Assembly: GCA_020137815.1 (NCBI GenBank)
Contig: CM035351.1
Coordinates: 6,097,397-6,161,396, forward strand
Origin: Hormiphora californensis
Lineage: Eukaryota > Ctenophora > Tentaculata > Cydippida > Pleurobrachiidae
Reading direction: 5' to 3'
Length of the DNA: 64,000 bases
Shown here: positions 34,532-47,400 of the stretch, piece after piece
How positions within the stretch are numbered: position 1 is the stretch's first letter
How the letters are laid out: every line of letters starts with the position of its first letter
Translations under genes and position numbers: made by a program
The notes under the pieces: model-generated
The model's input: only the letters and a program-made list of their open reading frames with translations
Databases searched by the model: none
What the model was told of the DNA's origin: nothing

Positions 34532-37500
34532 ATGAAGAAGAAGCGTGAGCGGCTCCTGGTACAGGATCAACTGGACTCCAAAACCATTGTAGACTCTTTC
34601 TCCAGACTTCTCAGACGAAGTGAAAGTAAGTTTCAAGAAAATGAGTGCCAAGTGGAGTCAGTGATTTGATTAACATTCTTTTATTGCAGATCATTCCCTT
34701 AAAATCTTGGAGCGTGAATTTGAAGTATCACTGAAACAGATCAAATCACGGAAAGTTATCCAGTTTGCTCCAGTGGCATTCTACTCAAATCTATGCTGGT
34801 AAGATAAGATAAGATAACCCCGACACCACTCCCGGGCACCAAGTTTAAAAACAATCAATAACAAGTCCCCTTTTCCAGGACCTTGAAACTAGAACCCTCA
34901 AGAACTTGTAGCAGTTCCTATGATTTGAGGTTGTGTTGGGTCAGTCCGTCGGAGGTATACAACAAATGTGATATGAGTGTCAAGGGGCTAGAGGGGTACT
35001 TGCTTGTTACTACTCCTACAGGCACTACACGCATTAAATTCATCGGGATAAATGTAGCGATAGCTCATAATGCCATTGATAAAAAGGTGAGCTAGAATCG
35101 TCTCCCTTTTCTCTCTCATCTATATGTTTATCATATCTCCATATATCCATTAGATGTTTCTGGGTCGCAAAATTACTATAAAGGTGGATATGGAGCTCGA
35201 ACCCAGCCAGGATGCCGACAGAATTGAGGTAACTACAGCTGCGGCCTGCATTAAGTAACTTTCTTCTTTCTCCCTTTCTACCTTCTACTTCTTTCTCCCT
35301 TTCTTCCATCTTCTTTGATGGATTATCACGATGAAAATTGTTTCAGTTGCACAGTAATTTCTTTAACAAGTACCGTGGTAAACCTCTTGTTGAGTGTCTG
35401 AGGACCAAGAAATTTAGAAACTATTGGGAGTACAAATTGGGTCTACCGGCTGACAACAAGAACGTCTTTGCTACCTCCCTCGCTAAGTTCGTGTGCTCTC
35501 TCCTTACTGAGGTGAGTTCGGTAACTATGGTAACTCCCCTTTGTAACCATGGTAACTAATTTCCCAGAGAGTGTTCAACAGTTGCTGTGGAGAAAGTTGG
35601 GGTGACGTTTATGAATCTGTGATGAATTTCATCAACTTTGAAAGCAATGAAGAGGACAATGCATTGATGCGTGGAACTATCTTTGAAACTGGAGCACTGA
35701 AGTTGGTATGTTTCTCTATTCTCAACCAATCAGTTTCAGCTGCGTTATCCCTCCTAAAAACTTTTTCTCATAGAAAAGTTAACCGATCCTAAATTAGATC
35801 CCTATTCTTTCAGATTATCAAACTATTTGGTGCAGATTTTAGTGAGGGAAGCAACTGGGGAAGACGGTTCGCTGCGGCTCAATTCGCCTCCCTTTTTAAA
35901 CTGCGTGGTATCGGTGACAGTTGTGTCAAATTAATGGAAGGCCATGAAAAGTCGTATGACCTCGCACTAAGATATATCTTTAACAAGATGATAGATCCCG
36001 CATACAACGAAACGTAAGAATCGGCAATCGATAATATCCGACATTTGTCATTACTAAACAATATTGCTAACTGTTTTTCTTTTCAGGACACTCAATGTCT
36101 TTGGGACAGTTGTTCTACCCAGTATCGTGAAAATGATTCTAAATGGTGGTCAGGGTAATAGCGAGAGAAAAGATTTGATGTTCATCCTCAACAACTTACA
36201 TATTCTGGCTCCCTGGTTGGACATCCGTAAATTCATGGCCATGCAAGGTACACTAGTTAATTATTATAGAGATACAAAAATAGTTGAATACAAAACTCAT
36301 ATATCATCCATGAAGTACCAATTCTAATTCCCAGGTGTTTACCCGCGATGGTCACAGTCTCCCGATCTTGCATGGAACATCTTCTTCCACTGGATTTACC
36401 GGCGAATACTGGTGTACAGTGAGGATATATCGGACAGTGTCTTGGAAATGATAATGCCAATCTGTTTTAAAACCATCGTGAACCCGTTCTACGTGCGTCC
36501 CATAGCACCTCAAGCCTATGAGATGTACTACCATCCCCTGTTTGATGACACGTTGCCCAACTGTCCGGGAATTGTTAACCGACCAGAGGCATTGAGGAAG
36601 AGTTTTGTCTACGTTGCTACTTTGACGGTAAGACTAAGATGTGTGTGTTATGTATCTACTGACATGACTTCAAATATTTATTATTTAGTTAAAGTTCAAT
36701 TTTAATTAAAGTTTTCCGTCTTACTCAGGGAGGTGTAGATGATATAAACCAGTTTGTGGCAAAGATGCCGGAGATACGGTGCTGTCATAACCTTTACAGT
36801 GTGTTTTACACCGGTCTATATAATAACACTGCAATTGAAAGCCAAACTGGTCTAGGCTGGATGGAGAAAATGAATAGCCTGGGCGTGAATGACGTTATGA
36901 ATCTCATGAACAAACCTAAAGAACAACGCCCTGCTAAAAACAAAAAGGTCTTTGCGATGAAGGAGAGAGCGAATGATTTGCACAGATCGGGGAGTTTCGA
37001 AGAAGCCGTTCAGATGTACACTGAAACAATGATGTTAGCTCACCAGGAATCCATAAAAAGAAGGTAGGTTTTTTGCCCTTTTTCTCGACAGAGTTTTCCG
37101 GTTGCCTTCAACCGGTTTCAATACGATTCAAATAGTTAGTCTTTCCTTTTACACGCAAAAAACCAATATACATTAACTAATAATAGTTTTCTTAAGCGCC
37201 TAAAGAATTCAATGTTACAACTTACAGGGACAAATCTCCCTTCGGTTTAATGAACCCAGAGTCTGAAGATCTTCCTGTTCTCTGCGTACATAACAGGTAC
37301 ATCTCAAAAGTGTTTTGTATTTAATCTGTTTTAATCACTGTATTGTTTGGTGTTGGAATTAGGATCGCGTCAGTGAGCATTGAGAAAACTTGATTATAAT
37401 CCCTTACATAGGTCGGGATCTTATCTGGAACTGGGTAAGCTGCAGTTGGCTCTTGCAGATTGTGTCTTTGTGATCAACCACATGACAACTACCCTAAAAA

Positions 37501-38330
37501 TGAGTGAAAACCTACCAACGGAGATTCCATACCCACTCAACCAAGTGATCAACTGCAACGAGGAGGCCTATAGAGAAATAGACCAGATCGTGGTATGTTA
37601 CATGGAAACGGTTTGAGTTCTTTATCAGCTGATCTGAAGAATGCCCAAGTGTATTTCATATTTGAGAGCTACGGTAACTTATTTCCAAGCACCAACATAA
37701 CTCGTGCTTTCCTTGAATTTAGTTTGAGTTCTGTCATGATAGTACTTATATTTTATAATAATCTTTGTCTTTCAGAATAAGCGTATGCCGAAAGCCAAGT
37801 TTAGGCGGGTAAAAATTCTATTCAAGATGGGAGAATGGACATCGTCACTAAGATGTGCTATTGATCTTTTAAGAAACTATCAAAACTGTCCAAAAGAGTC
37901 TTTCAGCTACTACTACCACTGTTTGATAAGGTATTGTTGCACTGGTTTGTTGGAGTCAAATAAAAACATCGTCGGCTTCAATGCATTAGCATTACAACTA
38001 ACTCACGTCACTTCAGGTACAGCATTGATGAGCGACTTCTCCAGTACCCCCTTTTCTGTATCTCCTGCAAGTCTGTTGGAACCTGGCATGATATCACCTC
38101 ACACACTTTCAAAGTCAGGTAAACTAACCTGTTTTCAGTTCTCGAACATTGAATCAATATTTTGTAACTTATAAATTGTTCTTATAAAATACAAATATCC
38201 AATACAATTAATCTGCAGGTGCAAGAAGTGCAAGCACCCGTACTGTTCTGAGTCCTGTTACCAGTTTGATACAACACACAAGACCTACTGTGCACAACTG
38301 GCGAAGCTGCATGAAAGCTATATTTATTAG
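34532..38330 (+). CDS. TPR-MYND protein, array copy 1 (intact)
   Basis: Fifteen exons join without a phase break into 2397 nt, 798 aa: 34532-34625, 34690-34798, 34879-35086, 35154-35228, 35347-35511, 35568-35705, 35814-36013, 36087-36247, 36335-36627, 36729-37063, 37228-37296, 37412-37592, 37776-37930, 38017-38118, 38219-38330. The first ~480 residues match no family I know. Residues ~530-725 look like TPR helices (KERANDLHRSGSFEEAVQMY; YLELGKLQLALADCVFVINH). The C-terminus (~742-790) is a MYND finger: CISC, 17 residues, CKKCKHPYCSESC ... HKTYC, with the YCS-x2-C and H-x3-C signature. MYND fingers bind proline-rich partners and TPRs bind peptides, so a scaffold or adaptor role is likely; no SET or other catalytic domain is visible. 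A TTAG acceptor ends at 34525, 6 nt before the ATG, suggesting a spliced leader or 5'-UTR intron. Confidence 0.88.
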
Positions 38331-38629
38331 ACTGTGAAGTGCCGTATTTTAAACACCCATTAACACCATCATTAACCTGTAACACGTTGTTTTTAAGTTA
38401 TTTTTTATTCACTCCAATTTGAATTTATATCAAATTTAAATTAACCGCGAGTAATTCGAAGTAACTCTTTTTTAAATTTTCTATAGCTTATTTTTAATCA
38501 ATCATTTATACTTATTTTTAACTGTTGAACAATATTTTCAAAGATGTGTTTGATGTCTAATTAATATCTCAGACGTACCAAATACTTCCAGATTCCACAA
38601 TACATTACATCTCTTTTCATTAGCCAATC

Positions 38630-41600
38630 ATGAAGAAGAAACGGCGCCTTGTACAGGATCAACTTGACTCCAAAACCATTGTAGACTCTTTTTCCAGACT
38701 TCTCCGTCGAAGTGATAGTAAGTCAATCTTCTGATAATTTAACTTCCTTTTCCAATTTCTTCCAAAAAATTTCAAACTCAAACAGCCAGATATACATTAT
38801 GTCTTTTACACCGTAGGCTTTTCCTCGAAAACTGTTGAACGAGAGTTTGAGATATCCTTGTACCAGATCGAAACACGGAAAGTTATCCAGTTTGCACCTG
38901 TAGTGTTCTGCTCAAATCTCTGCTGGTAAGATTCCTTTTACTGTTGTGCTAATTTCTTTGCTGACAACCTTCTGTGTAATCCCTTGCCAGGCCAGATCTC
39001 TTTGCATGACCGTTCATATAAACTTTCTCCTCTCACCAGGGTCTTGAAACTGGAACCTTCGAGAGTATGCAACAGTTCTTACAATTTGAAGTTATCGTGC
39101 GTCAGTCCGTCTGAACTATTCAATGCAGAGCAGATGAGTGCCAAGGGAGAGTTAGAAGTCACAACGCCTACTGGTACCAGTTATATGAGTGTCACGGGTC
39201 TCACTCCAATGGTGCATAACGCTATTGATGAAACGGTAATTGATGGAATAATAAACATCTGAGGAAAGGTTTCTGCAAATTAGACATTAGTACATTTTAA
39301 ACCAAGGTTCCGGTGAATTGAGGACCGAGGTTTGAATGTATGTGTTACAAAATATTATCTCCATAATCGATCCAGGGACTAAAACCATTTTCTAGATGTT
39401 TGACGGTCTGGTGATCACGATCAAGTTGGTTATGAATCTGGAAACAATTGATACACAGAAAGCCAACAGGGCTGAGGTAACTTGGTGATTTCTCGAGACC
39501 CTAGACTCTAGAGCATGTCAAAAACTTTCTCCTTGTCTTGTATACTTATACCATCTTCGTCTAGTATAATATCTTGTTTTCAGTTGCACAGTCATTTTTT
39601 CAACAAGTACCGTGGGAAGCCTCTTGCTGAGTGTCTAAAGATCAAGAAATTTAGGAACTATTGGGAGTACAAATTGGGTCTACCTGCTGACAACAAGAAA
39701 GTCTTTGCTACCTCCCTCGCTAAGTTCGTGTGCTCTCTCCTTACTGAGGTGAGTTCGGTAACTATGGTAACTATCTCTTGTAACCATGGTAACTAATTTC
39801 CCAGAGAGTGCTCAACAGTTGTTGTGGAGAAAGTTGGGGTGCCGTTTATGAATCTGTTATGGAGTTAGTGAACTACCAAAACGACTTCGACGATAATAAT
39901 CTTCTGCGAGAAACCATCTTCCAAACTGGAGCACCGATCTTGGTAAAAATATCCAACCTACGACTTAGTTATATCAAATACGACTTATAGTTATTATTTT
40001 TCACAATTCCTAATCTTTCCTACTCAGATCGCCAAGCTGCTTCGGTGCAGATTTTAGTGAGGGAAGCAACTGGGCTAAGAGGTGTGCTGCGGGCCAGCTT
40101 CTTTCAACATTTGTGCGCTATGTCCCCAGTAGCCATAGTCTATACGCTAACAAGACATATAAAATCATTCTTAAAACACATCATTGATAAACTATCCAGT
40201 CCCGCATACAACGAAACGTAGGTTTCACAACTTTAGCACCGTTTCCCTGTTCTGTAATTTAACACAGGGCACGTTGGTCGTGCTACGACCAGTCCCTTGA
40301 CAGAAATTTTGAAGCCCTATAATCTACCTTAATGATTCCCATTCTCCAGGACTCTTAACGTGTTTGGTACAGTCATGCTGCCCTCATTGGTGAATATGGA
40401 GTTGGATAACAGTCACACTGCTTCTGAGTATGATAAACTCCCTCTCATCATGAACAACATAGGAATTGTAGGACCTTGGCTGGACATAAACAACTTCATG
40501 GCCCTACAAGGTACTAACTATTAACTTGACTCATTCAATTAAGAGATTCCTTCCCACGCCCTTGAGATGCAGGCCGCGGCTAATGTCTATTTTTTTAGAT
40601 AGCAATAGTGTCCTACAGACCAGGCAGGGAATCTTCAGGGGTGACCCGGCATACCCCGGGGTAAACCATGAAGCTCTTGAACTGCCTGGAGCATCTCACA
40701 TACCACTCCAAGGAAACAGAGCTGCCCTCCTTGGGTGGTGTGTTTTTCTCTCTTCCTTTCTCTAATCCGCTCATGACTCATCTCTCTCTGAATAGAGATA
40801 CCCCCCGGCCGGTATTACACCATCTCCCCAGCCTTGTGCACTGGGCCAAAGTAGATGGCTAAATACCGGCCAAAACCCGTCCTCCAGCAAAAGTCCAGGC
40901 TGGAGGAGGTCTAATCTCAACTGGCCCCCCTCTACCTTCTGTCCACCTAGCCTCTGGACAGGTATAAAAGGTCTAACAAGCTAGGTCATAACTGGTTAGC
41001 TACCACCGACTCTCGGCAAAATTCCCACGCCGAGGTCGAGATAAACTCAAGGGGTGTTTCCGTAGCCCAACAGGGAGAAACTACACTAACCAGTAGCCTC
41101 GCTACTACCTACGCTTCTTCAAAAGTCCATGAGAAGCGTAGGAGATTCCCAAATGGCGATTACCCCCCAAACGATGAAGGTAACAAACCAACATCATCAC
41201 TCTCTACCAACAAACAAGCCTCCACAAAAACCTGATCAACAAACAGAACAAACCACTATCCCATGCTACAAAACAAATTTCTATGAGTGACGCACATAGA
41301 TACCTAACCCACTAAACATTTCACACGCCAGAGTTCCGTTAATTGGGAAGGAACCTGCCCTAACTACCCCATGAACGGCCGGACGCTGCATCTGCATCAC
41401 GAACAAAAAGTGATGTTCCATGAACCCACATGGAGTACTGATTACAAATCAGAGGTTGGCAGCGCAAAATCTACAAAGGTGCCATAGTCAATGGAGCGTC
41501 CGAATTGTCCTAGCCAAGGCCACATCTAGAGCGATCAATGCTGAGATGCCACTCACCAAGGGTCGCTGGAGATATCCGAGACTGGCACAATGTGAAAACA

Positions 41601-44195
41601 GTGCTGGTGCGGTCCTCTTCATGGGACCTGTTAAGATAGTTATGGGAGACGATTCCACCCTTATCTCCAAAACCATGGACATAAGACGGAGGAAGAAAAC
41701 TCTCCCGGGGGAAAGAGGAAACTCTGGAACCTGAGCTCCGTCCTTCTCGGGCGTGAGGAACTGGCTGCCGGACGGGATAAAATCACAAGTAGAGGATTGG
41801 AAGCGGAGGCGCATACAACAACAACAACAACAACAACTCATTCAATTAACTGTCACATCCTCAATAAACTACGTTGTAGTTGACGAATGTATTGTATGAC
41901 CTTTTTCATCTATCACTCGTATTCCTAGACAGTTATTACAAGTGGATGGAGAAGGATGATGTGACTTGGAATTTATTTTTCCACCGCATATATCGTCGGA
42001 TTCTTGCTCACTTTAGCGAATTTTCTGGACAAAACGCTGTATCAGTGCTTCCAATAACAGTCCGTACTATAACAAGTCCACACTATTTCCGCCCTGCTTC
42101 CCTTGGGGCGTATGAGATGTATTTTGCCTTTTGGAACGATCCCTCTCATCCTTTGGTGGCAAGCCCTAGAATAGGCTTCATGTACGCCAGTACAATGATG
42201 GTGAGTAAAGGATTTTGAGTTTGATATGCAAAGGCCAAGGTGCACCTTGTCCTTTGCGTAACAAACTTAAAATTAAGCTAAAGTCCTTTTTTTCAACTGT
42301 TCCCCCAAAATTTGTAATTTTTGACGCACACACCACACGTTAACATGTGATAGGCGCGCAAAACAAATCCGCACACTAATTGAGGGCGGAACAGTTGAAA
42401 AAAATGGAGTATAGGTGTTAACCTAGGTGTTATGGAGTTCAATCAATCATAACCGTTCAGGGTGGTTCTACCGATGTTGACTGTTTCGTGGAGCAGTTCT
42501 CTGATTCCAAGTGGCCTGACAACCCATATAACCCGTACTATAACGCGCTCAAGGCAGTGAAAATAGAAATGTCTGAGACGGGCTCCTATCTCGACATGAT
42601 GAGTTCTATGTTTGGTCACTTTGATTCCGGTAACCCAGAACTGGCCGGGAAGGCAATGCAGATGAAGGAGAAAGCAAACGCTTTCCACAGAATTAACAAG
42701 TTTGAAGAGGCAGTAAAAATATATACTCAAGCAATACCGGAAGCATTCAAAGATGTCAAAAACACTGAGTAAGAAATAAAGAACCCAAAAACTTGGTTAC
42801 GAAGTCACCCCTTTTATTTCATACTCCGTGAGCTATTCTACCGCGGAGGGGTGATTTCATTACCAACCAAAAAACTCTGTTGTCCTGGTCTGTCCCCTGC
42901 AATTAAACTCCTTTTTCGAACAGGTTTACAGAGAAGATAAAGGCCTCTGATCTCCCGATTGTGCTGCTCAATAACAGGTATATAATGGAGGATACAATGG
43001 GTATAGTGCATACTTTACACTGTATTATTAGGTCATCCAGTATTGATTGTCATTGGGCTTTTATGGGAAAAATGGTTTGAGATATTATAGCAAAATGGAC
43101 TTCACCACTGTTTTTCTCACTCGATATTGGATCAGAATACAATGCCTGCTGGGAACCGAGAACAACCACATACCGCTATCAGGCATTTTATTCCGATCCA
43201 AAATCGAGTGAGAAAAACGGTGGTCAAGTCCATTTTGGTCTATCTCAAACCATTTTCATATAAAAGCCCAACGACAATCAATACTGGATGACCTAATATC
43301 ATATCGGCTGAATGTTTGTACATCTGTCGGCTGCCCTCTTTCAAATCCAACCGTCATTTTTACAGGTCAGCGTCCTACTTCGAACTGGGGAATATGTTCT
43401 TGGCTTTGGCGGACTGTACTTTCGTTATCAATCACATGATATTTAGCCTGAAACAAGAAAGCGATGAGCCATATCCTAACCGTCCAGAGTGCTACTCTGC
43501 TATTCAAACCATGAAAAACAAGGTAACGTTTTAGCTTTTGCTCATTTTCAGACCAGTCCGTATTACACTCTAAAATTTAAACTATCTGACCCCGATAAAC
43601 CAGTACATGCTCAACTCAATGTTAATTTCAGAGAGCTCGTTTGCCGAAAACTAAGTTTAGGCGGGTTAAGATTCTATGTAAAATGGGAGAATGGTCAGCG
43701 GCTCTAAGATGTGCTATAGATCTAGTGAGAAATCATCAGGATTGTCCTAAAGAATCGTTCAGCTACTACTACCATTGCTTGATAAAGTAAGGCTCATTTG
43801 ATCGAACTTCAAGCTGTATACCTACATGCCATTTAGATTAAATCTACGTTTATTTTTTATCCATCATCAATTCCAGATACAGTAAGTCTGAGGGATTTCT
43901 CCTGTACCCTCTATTCTGTATTTCCTGCAAGTCTCAAGGAAAATGGCATGACATCACCTCAGAAATTCTTAAAGTCAGGTAAAGCATGTCAAGCAGACTT
44001 ATCAAGAAGAATTATCTTCTGAACATAAATATCAATGTGATCAATCTTATATTTTGTTACTAAAATCTCCAATTAATCTGCTGCAGGTGCAAGAAGTGCA
44101 GGCACCCGTACTGTTCTGAGTCCTGTTACCAGTTTGATACAACACACAAGACCTACTGTGCACAACTGGCAAAGCTGCAGAAAAGCTTTGCATAG
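38630..44195 (+). CDS. TPR-MYND protein, array copy 2 (probably disrupted)
   Basis: Same exon order as copy 1: start ATG 38630 (acceptor TTAG 6 nt upstream), MYND exon ending in TAG at 44195 (CKKCRHPYCSESC). The C-terminal exons and the two-part TPR region are open. The exon 40028-40217 has two apparent single-base insertions relative to its paralogues (near 40043, extra C in CTTCGGTGC; near 40176, extra A in TTAAAACAC), each creating an early stop in frame. The intron after exon 8 (from 40512) holds a 1.3-kb non-LTR-like insertion (40543-41835) and the intron after exon 11 a MITE (43027-43297). Either a recent pseudogene or affected by consensus errors; the intact splice sites and otherwise open exons suggest recent origin. 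It starts 293 bp after the copy 1 stop. Confidence 0.75.
40543..41835 (+). mobile_element. Non-LTR (LINE/SINE-like) insertion with (CAA)n tail
   Basis: The 1.29-kb insert is flanked by a 14-bp target-site duplication, ACTCATTCAATTAA at 40529-40542 and 41836-41849, and ends in (CAA)n at about 41814-41835. These are hallmarks of target-primed reverse transcription. It has no reverse transcriptase ORF; the longest plus-strand frame (41420-41734) matches nothing I know, so it is a truncated or non-autonomous element. It lies wholly in an intron of array copy 2. Confidence 0.85.
43027..43297. mobile_element. MITE with long terminal inverted repeats
   Basis: ATTAGGTCATCCAGTATTGA at 43027 pairs with its reverse complement ending at 43297; the arms extend about 120 bp with few mismatches, so nearly the whole 271-bp element is a hairpin. 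It lies in an intron of array copy 2. Confidence 0.85.
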
Positions 44196-44435
44196 ACAAT
44201 ATTAATATCATAGTACGACAAACTGTACCACAATGTTTTAAACATCTTTTTATTTTTTATCCAGTTTTTAATTTACATATTTTTTATTTTACAATTACAA
44301 CTTACCAACCAATTTTAATTCAAGCTTTAAACCATTATTATTTTGATTTAAAAAACTGCCTTTTTAATGAACCAGCTATGTTTAAAAAAATAATCAATAA
44401 CTTACACTTCACCAACTTTCTTTCATTAGCCAGCT

Positions 44436-47400
44436 ATGAAGAAGAAACGGCTCCTTGTACAGGATCAACTTGACTCCAAAACCATTGTAGACTCTTTTTC
44501 CAGACTTCTCAGACGTGGAGAAAGTAAGTCAACCTGATGATTTATTCATACTAGAAGAACTGGAGTATGCTTTTGAAAAAAAAACGAGCAAGATTGTCTT
44601 TGGTCATGAAAATATTAATACAGTCGGACCCCGATTTAGTGGCATCCTCGGGGGAACAAAATCCTGCCACTAAATCGGGGTGCCACTAAATCGAGGTGAG
44701 CCATATTTGGCCCATAAAAACTTTTGTTATGCCCGAAATGCTATACTAAGACTAAAGACACCTTTAACTGTTATATGCAACATTCATGTATTGATGACCT
44801 GATCATTTCTGATTAGAAAAAGAAAATTATAAAATAAATTTTTCAAAAAATTGTGAAAAATTCTCTAAGTTAAAACCGTCCGATTTGTATTTCGAATCGG
44901 TGCAGCTTACTGGATGTCCTGTCGCTAATTAGCGGGTTCGAAACGAACCGATACGTGATACCATGCCGAATCGGGGCACCCTAAGCGGGTGAGGAAGTAT
45001 CAAAATTTCAAAATAACTTTTTCTCTCAAAATTTATGGAGAGCACCGATCAAAGCATTGACAATCGTATTGTAAAATTTTGCAAAAAAAAGTATTAATTT
45101 TTTTAAACGTATACCAGCCATGTCCGAATCGTGTTTCGAATCGGTGCATCTTATCGCATGTCCTGCTGCTAATTAGACGGTTCGGAACGAACCGATACGT
45201 GATCCCCATGGGGCCATTGAATCACATGTTCACCAAGCGTCAAAATTTCGATTCGATGGGGATCACGTTTCTGTTCGTTCCGAACCGTCTAATTAGCAGC
45301 AGGACATGCGATAAGATGCACCGATTCGAATCACGATTCGGACGTGGCTGGTATTCCTTTGAAAAATTTTCAAAAAAATTTCACAAAAAAATTCAAAAAA
45401 TTTTTGGGGGAAAAAAATCCTGCCACTAAATCGGGGTGCCACTAAATCGGGGGCCACTAAATCGGGGTCCGACTGTAATACTATAGGGGTGACTTCGTAA
45501 CCAAACATCCTCATATCCTTCACAGATCATTCCCCAAAAACTGTTGAACGAGAGTTTGAGATATCCTTGAATCAGATAAAAACACGGAAAGTTATCCAGT
45601 TTGCACCTGCAGTGTTCTGCTCAAATCTCTGCTGGTAAGATTCCAATCTAACATCGAGTTTTAGAGACTCAGGAAGCCGCAAGTTACTACGTACTTACGA
45701 ACTCAAATACTAATATCATTTATCAACTTCCTCCCCCCAACAGGGTCTTGAAACTGGAACCTTCGAGAGTATGCAACAGTTCTTACAATTTGAAGTTATC
45801 CTGCGTCAGTCCATCTGAACTATTCAATGCAGACCAGATAAGTACCAATTAATAATTAATTGGCACCCCTAACCTGAAGGGAGTTAAACCTTCGATAAAA
45901 TTTGAAAAATGATTCTCAAGCGAACTTCATCTGGAACATGGTCAAACATTTTTGCAAACTTTTGAGGTTTTTTGGCCAAAAAATGTTCCAAATAACTTTT
46001 CTAAAAATTGATCTCGATCGCGATACTCCAATTAACCATTTAAAACCCCTAACGTGACATTTAGAGACCATTTTTCATCGGATGTTGAACTAAACTTCCT
46101 TCAGACACGGGGTAAAGGGAGATTTAGAAGTCACAACACCGTCTGGATCCGAAAAGATTAATTTCATGGGAGTCTCTCCAATGATGCATAAAGCTATTGA
46201 CGAAAAGGTAAAGAAAGAAAATTTCTTTTCTGAGTTTGAAAAATTTCTAATGTATATTCAATGAATTACCATTTAATGGTAATTCATGGAATATATTAGA
46301 AACTTTTCAAACTCAGAAAAGATTTTATATTTCGTGGTGTTTTTGTAAGAGCTGATATTAGCAGGGATGATTTAGCGAATGGAATAATGACATCAAATGT
46401 GTATTAACACCCAAACACTTTCTATAGATGTTTGATGGTCTGGTGATTACGATCAAGTTGGTAATGAGTCTCGAAACAATTGATACACAGAAAGCCAACA
46501 GAGCTGAGGTCAGTAGTATTTCCTAGGGGTTATTTTTCAATTTTTGACATTATAAAATAGAATCAGTTTCACGCAGTACTTACGATAGATATTGAGATGT
46601 CCAGTGGACATCTCAATATCTATCGTCGTACATTTTCAATTTTAACTCATCTTTCGACTTTCAGTTGCACAGTAATTTCTTCAACGAGTACCGTGGTAAA
46701 CCTCTTGTTGAATGTCTAAAGATCAAGAAATTTAGAAACTATTGGGAGTACAAATTGGGTCTACCGGCTGACAACAAGAAAGTCTTTGCTACCTCCCTCG
46801 CTAAGTTCGTGTGCTCTCTCCTTACTGAGGTGAGTTCGGTAACTATGGTAACTCTCCTTTGTAACCATGGTAACTAATTTCCCAGAGAGTGTTCAACAGT
46901 TGCTGTGGAGAAAGTTGGGGTGCCGTTTATGAGTCCGTGATGGAATTAGTGAACAATGAAAATGATTTAGACGGCCATACCCTCATGCGACAAGCCATCT
47001 TTGATACTGGAGCGCCAAATCTGGTACGTATGGTCACTATATTGTCTCTGATTTTTTAACTGCCCTGATGCTGTGGATGTGGCGCATGAGACATTCTGAA
47101 CAATTCAACTCTTTCTCAATCAGATTGGTAAACTGCTTGGTGCAGATTTTAGTGAGGGAAGCGACTGGGCTAAGAGATGTGCTGCCGACCAACTTGTATC
47201 CACCTTTCTGCGATTTCGCCCTAATAAATATTGTTTGTATGATGAAAAGTTGTTTTCGATCATGGAAAAACACATCATGGATCAACTGACCAGTTCCGCA
47301 TACAACGAAACGTAGGTTGCCAAATTTCAGCATTGTTTCAGTGTTTCTTTTACAATGTTTTACATTTTTGCATCAATATTTTCCTTTCTTCCGAATGCAG

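Noticed and set aside
41420-41734. 104-aa ORF in the copy 2 intron
   Set aside because: Inside a non-LTR-like insertion and without similarity to reverse transcriptase or endonuclease motifs that I can see.
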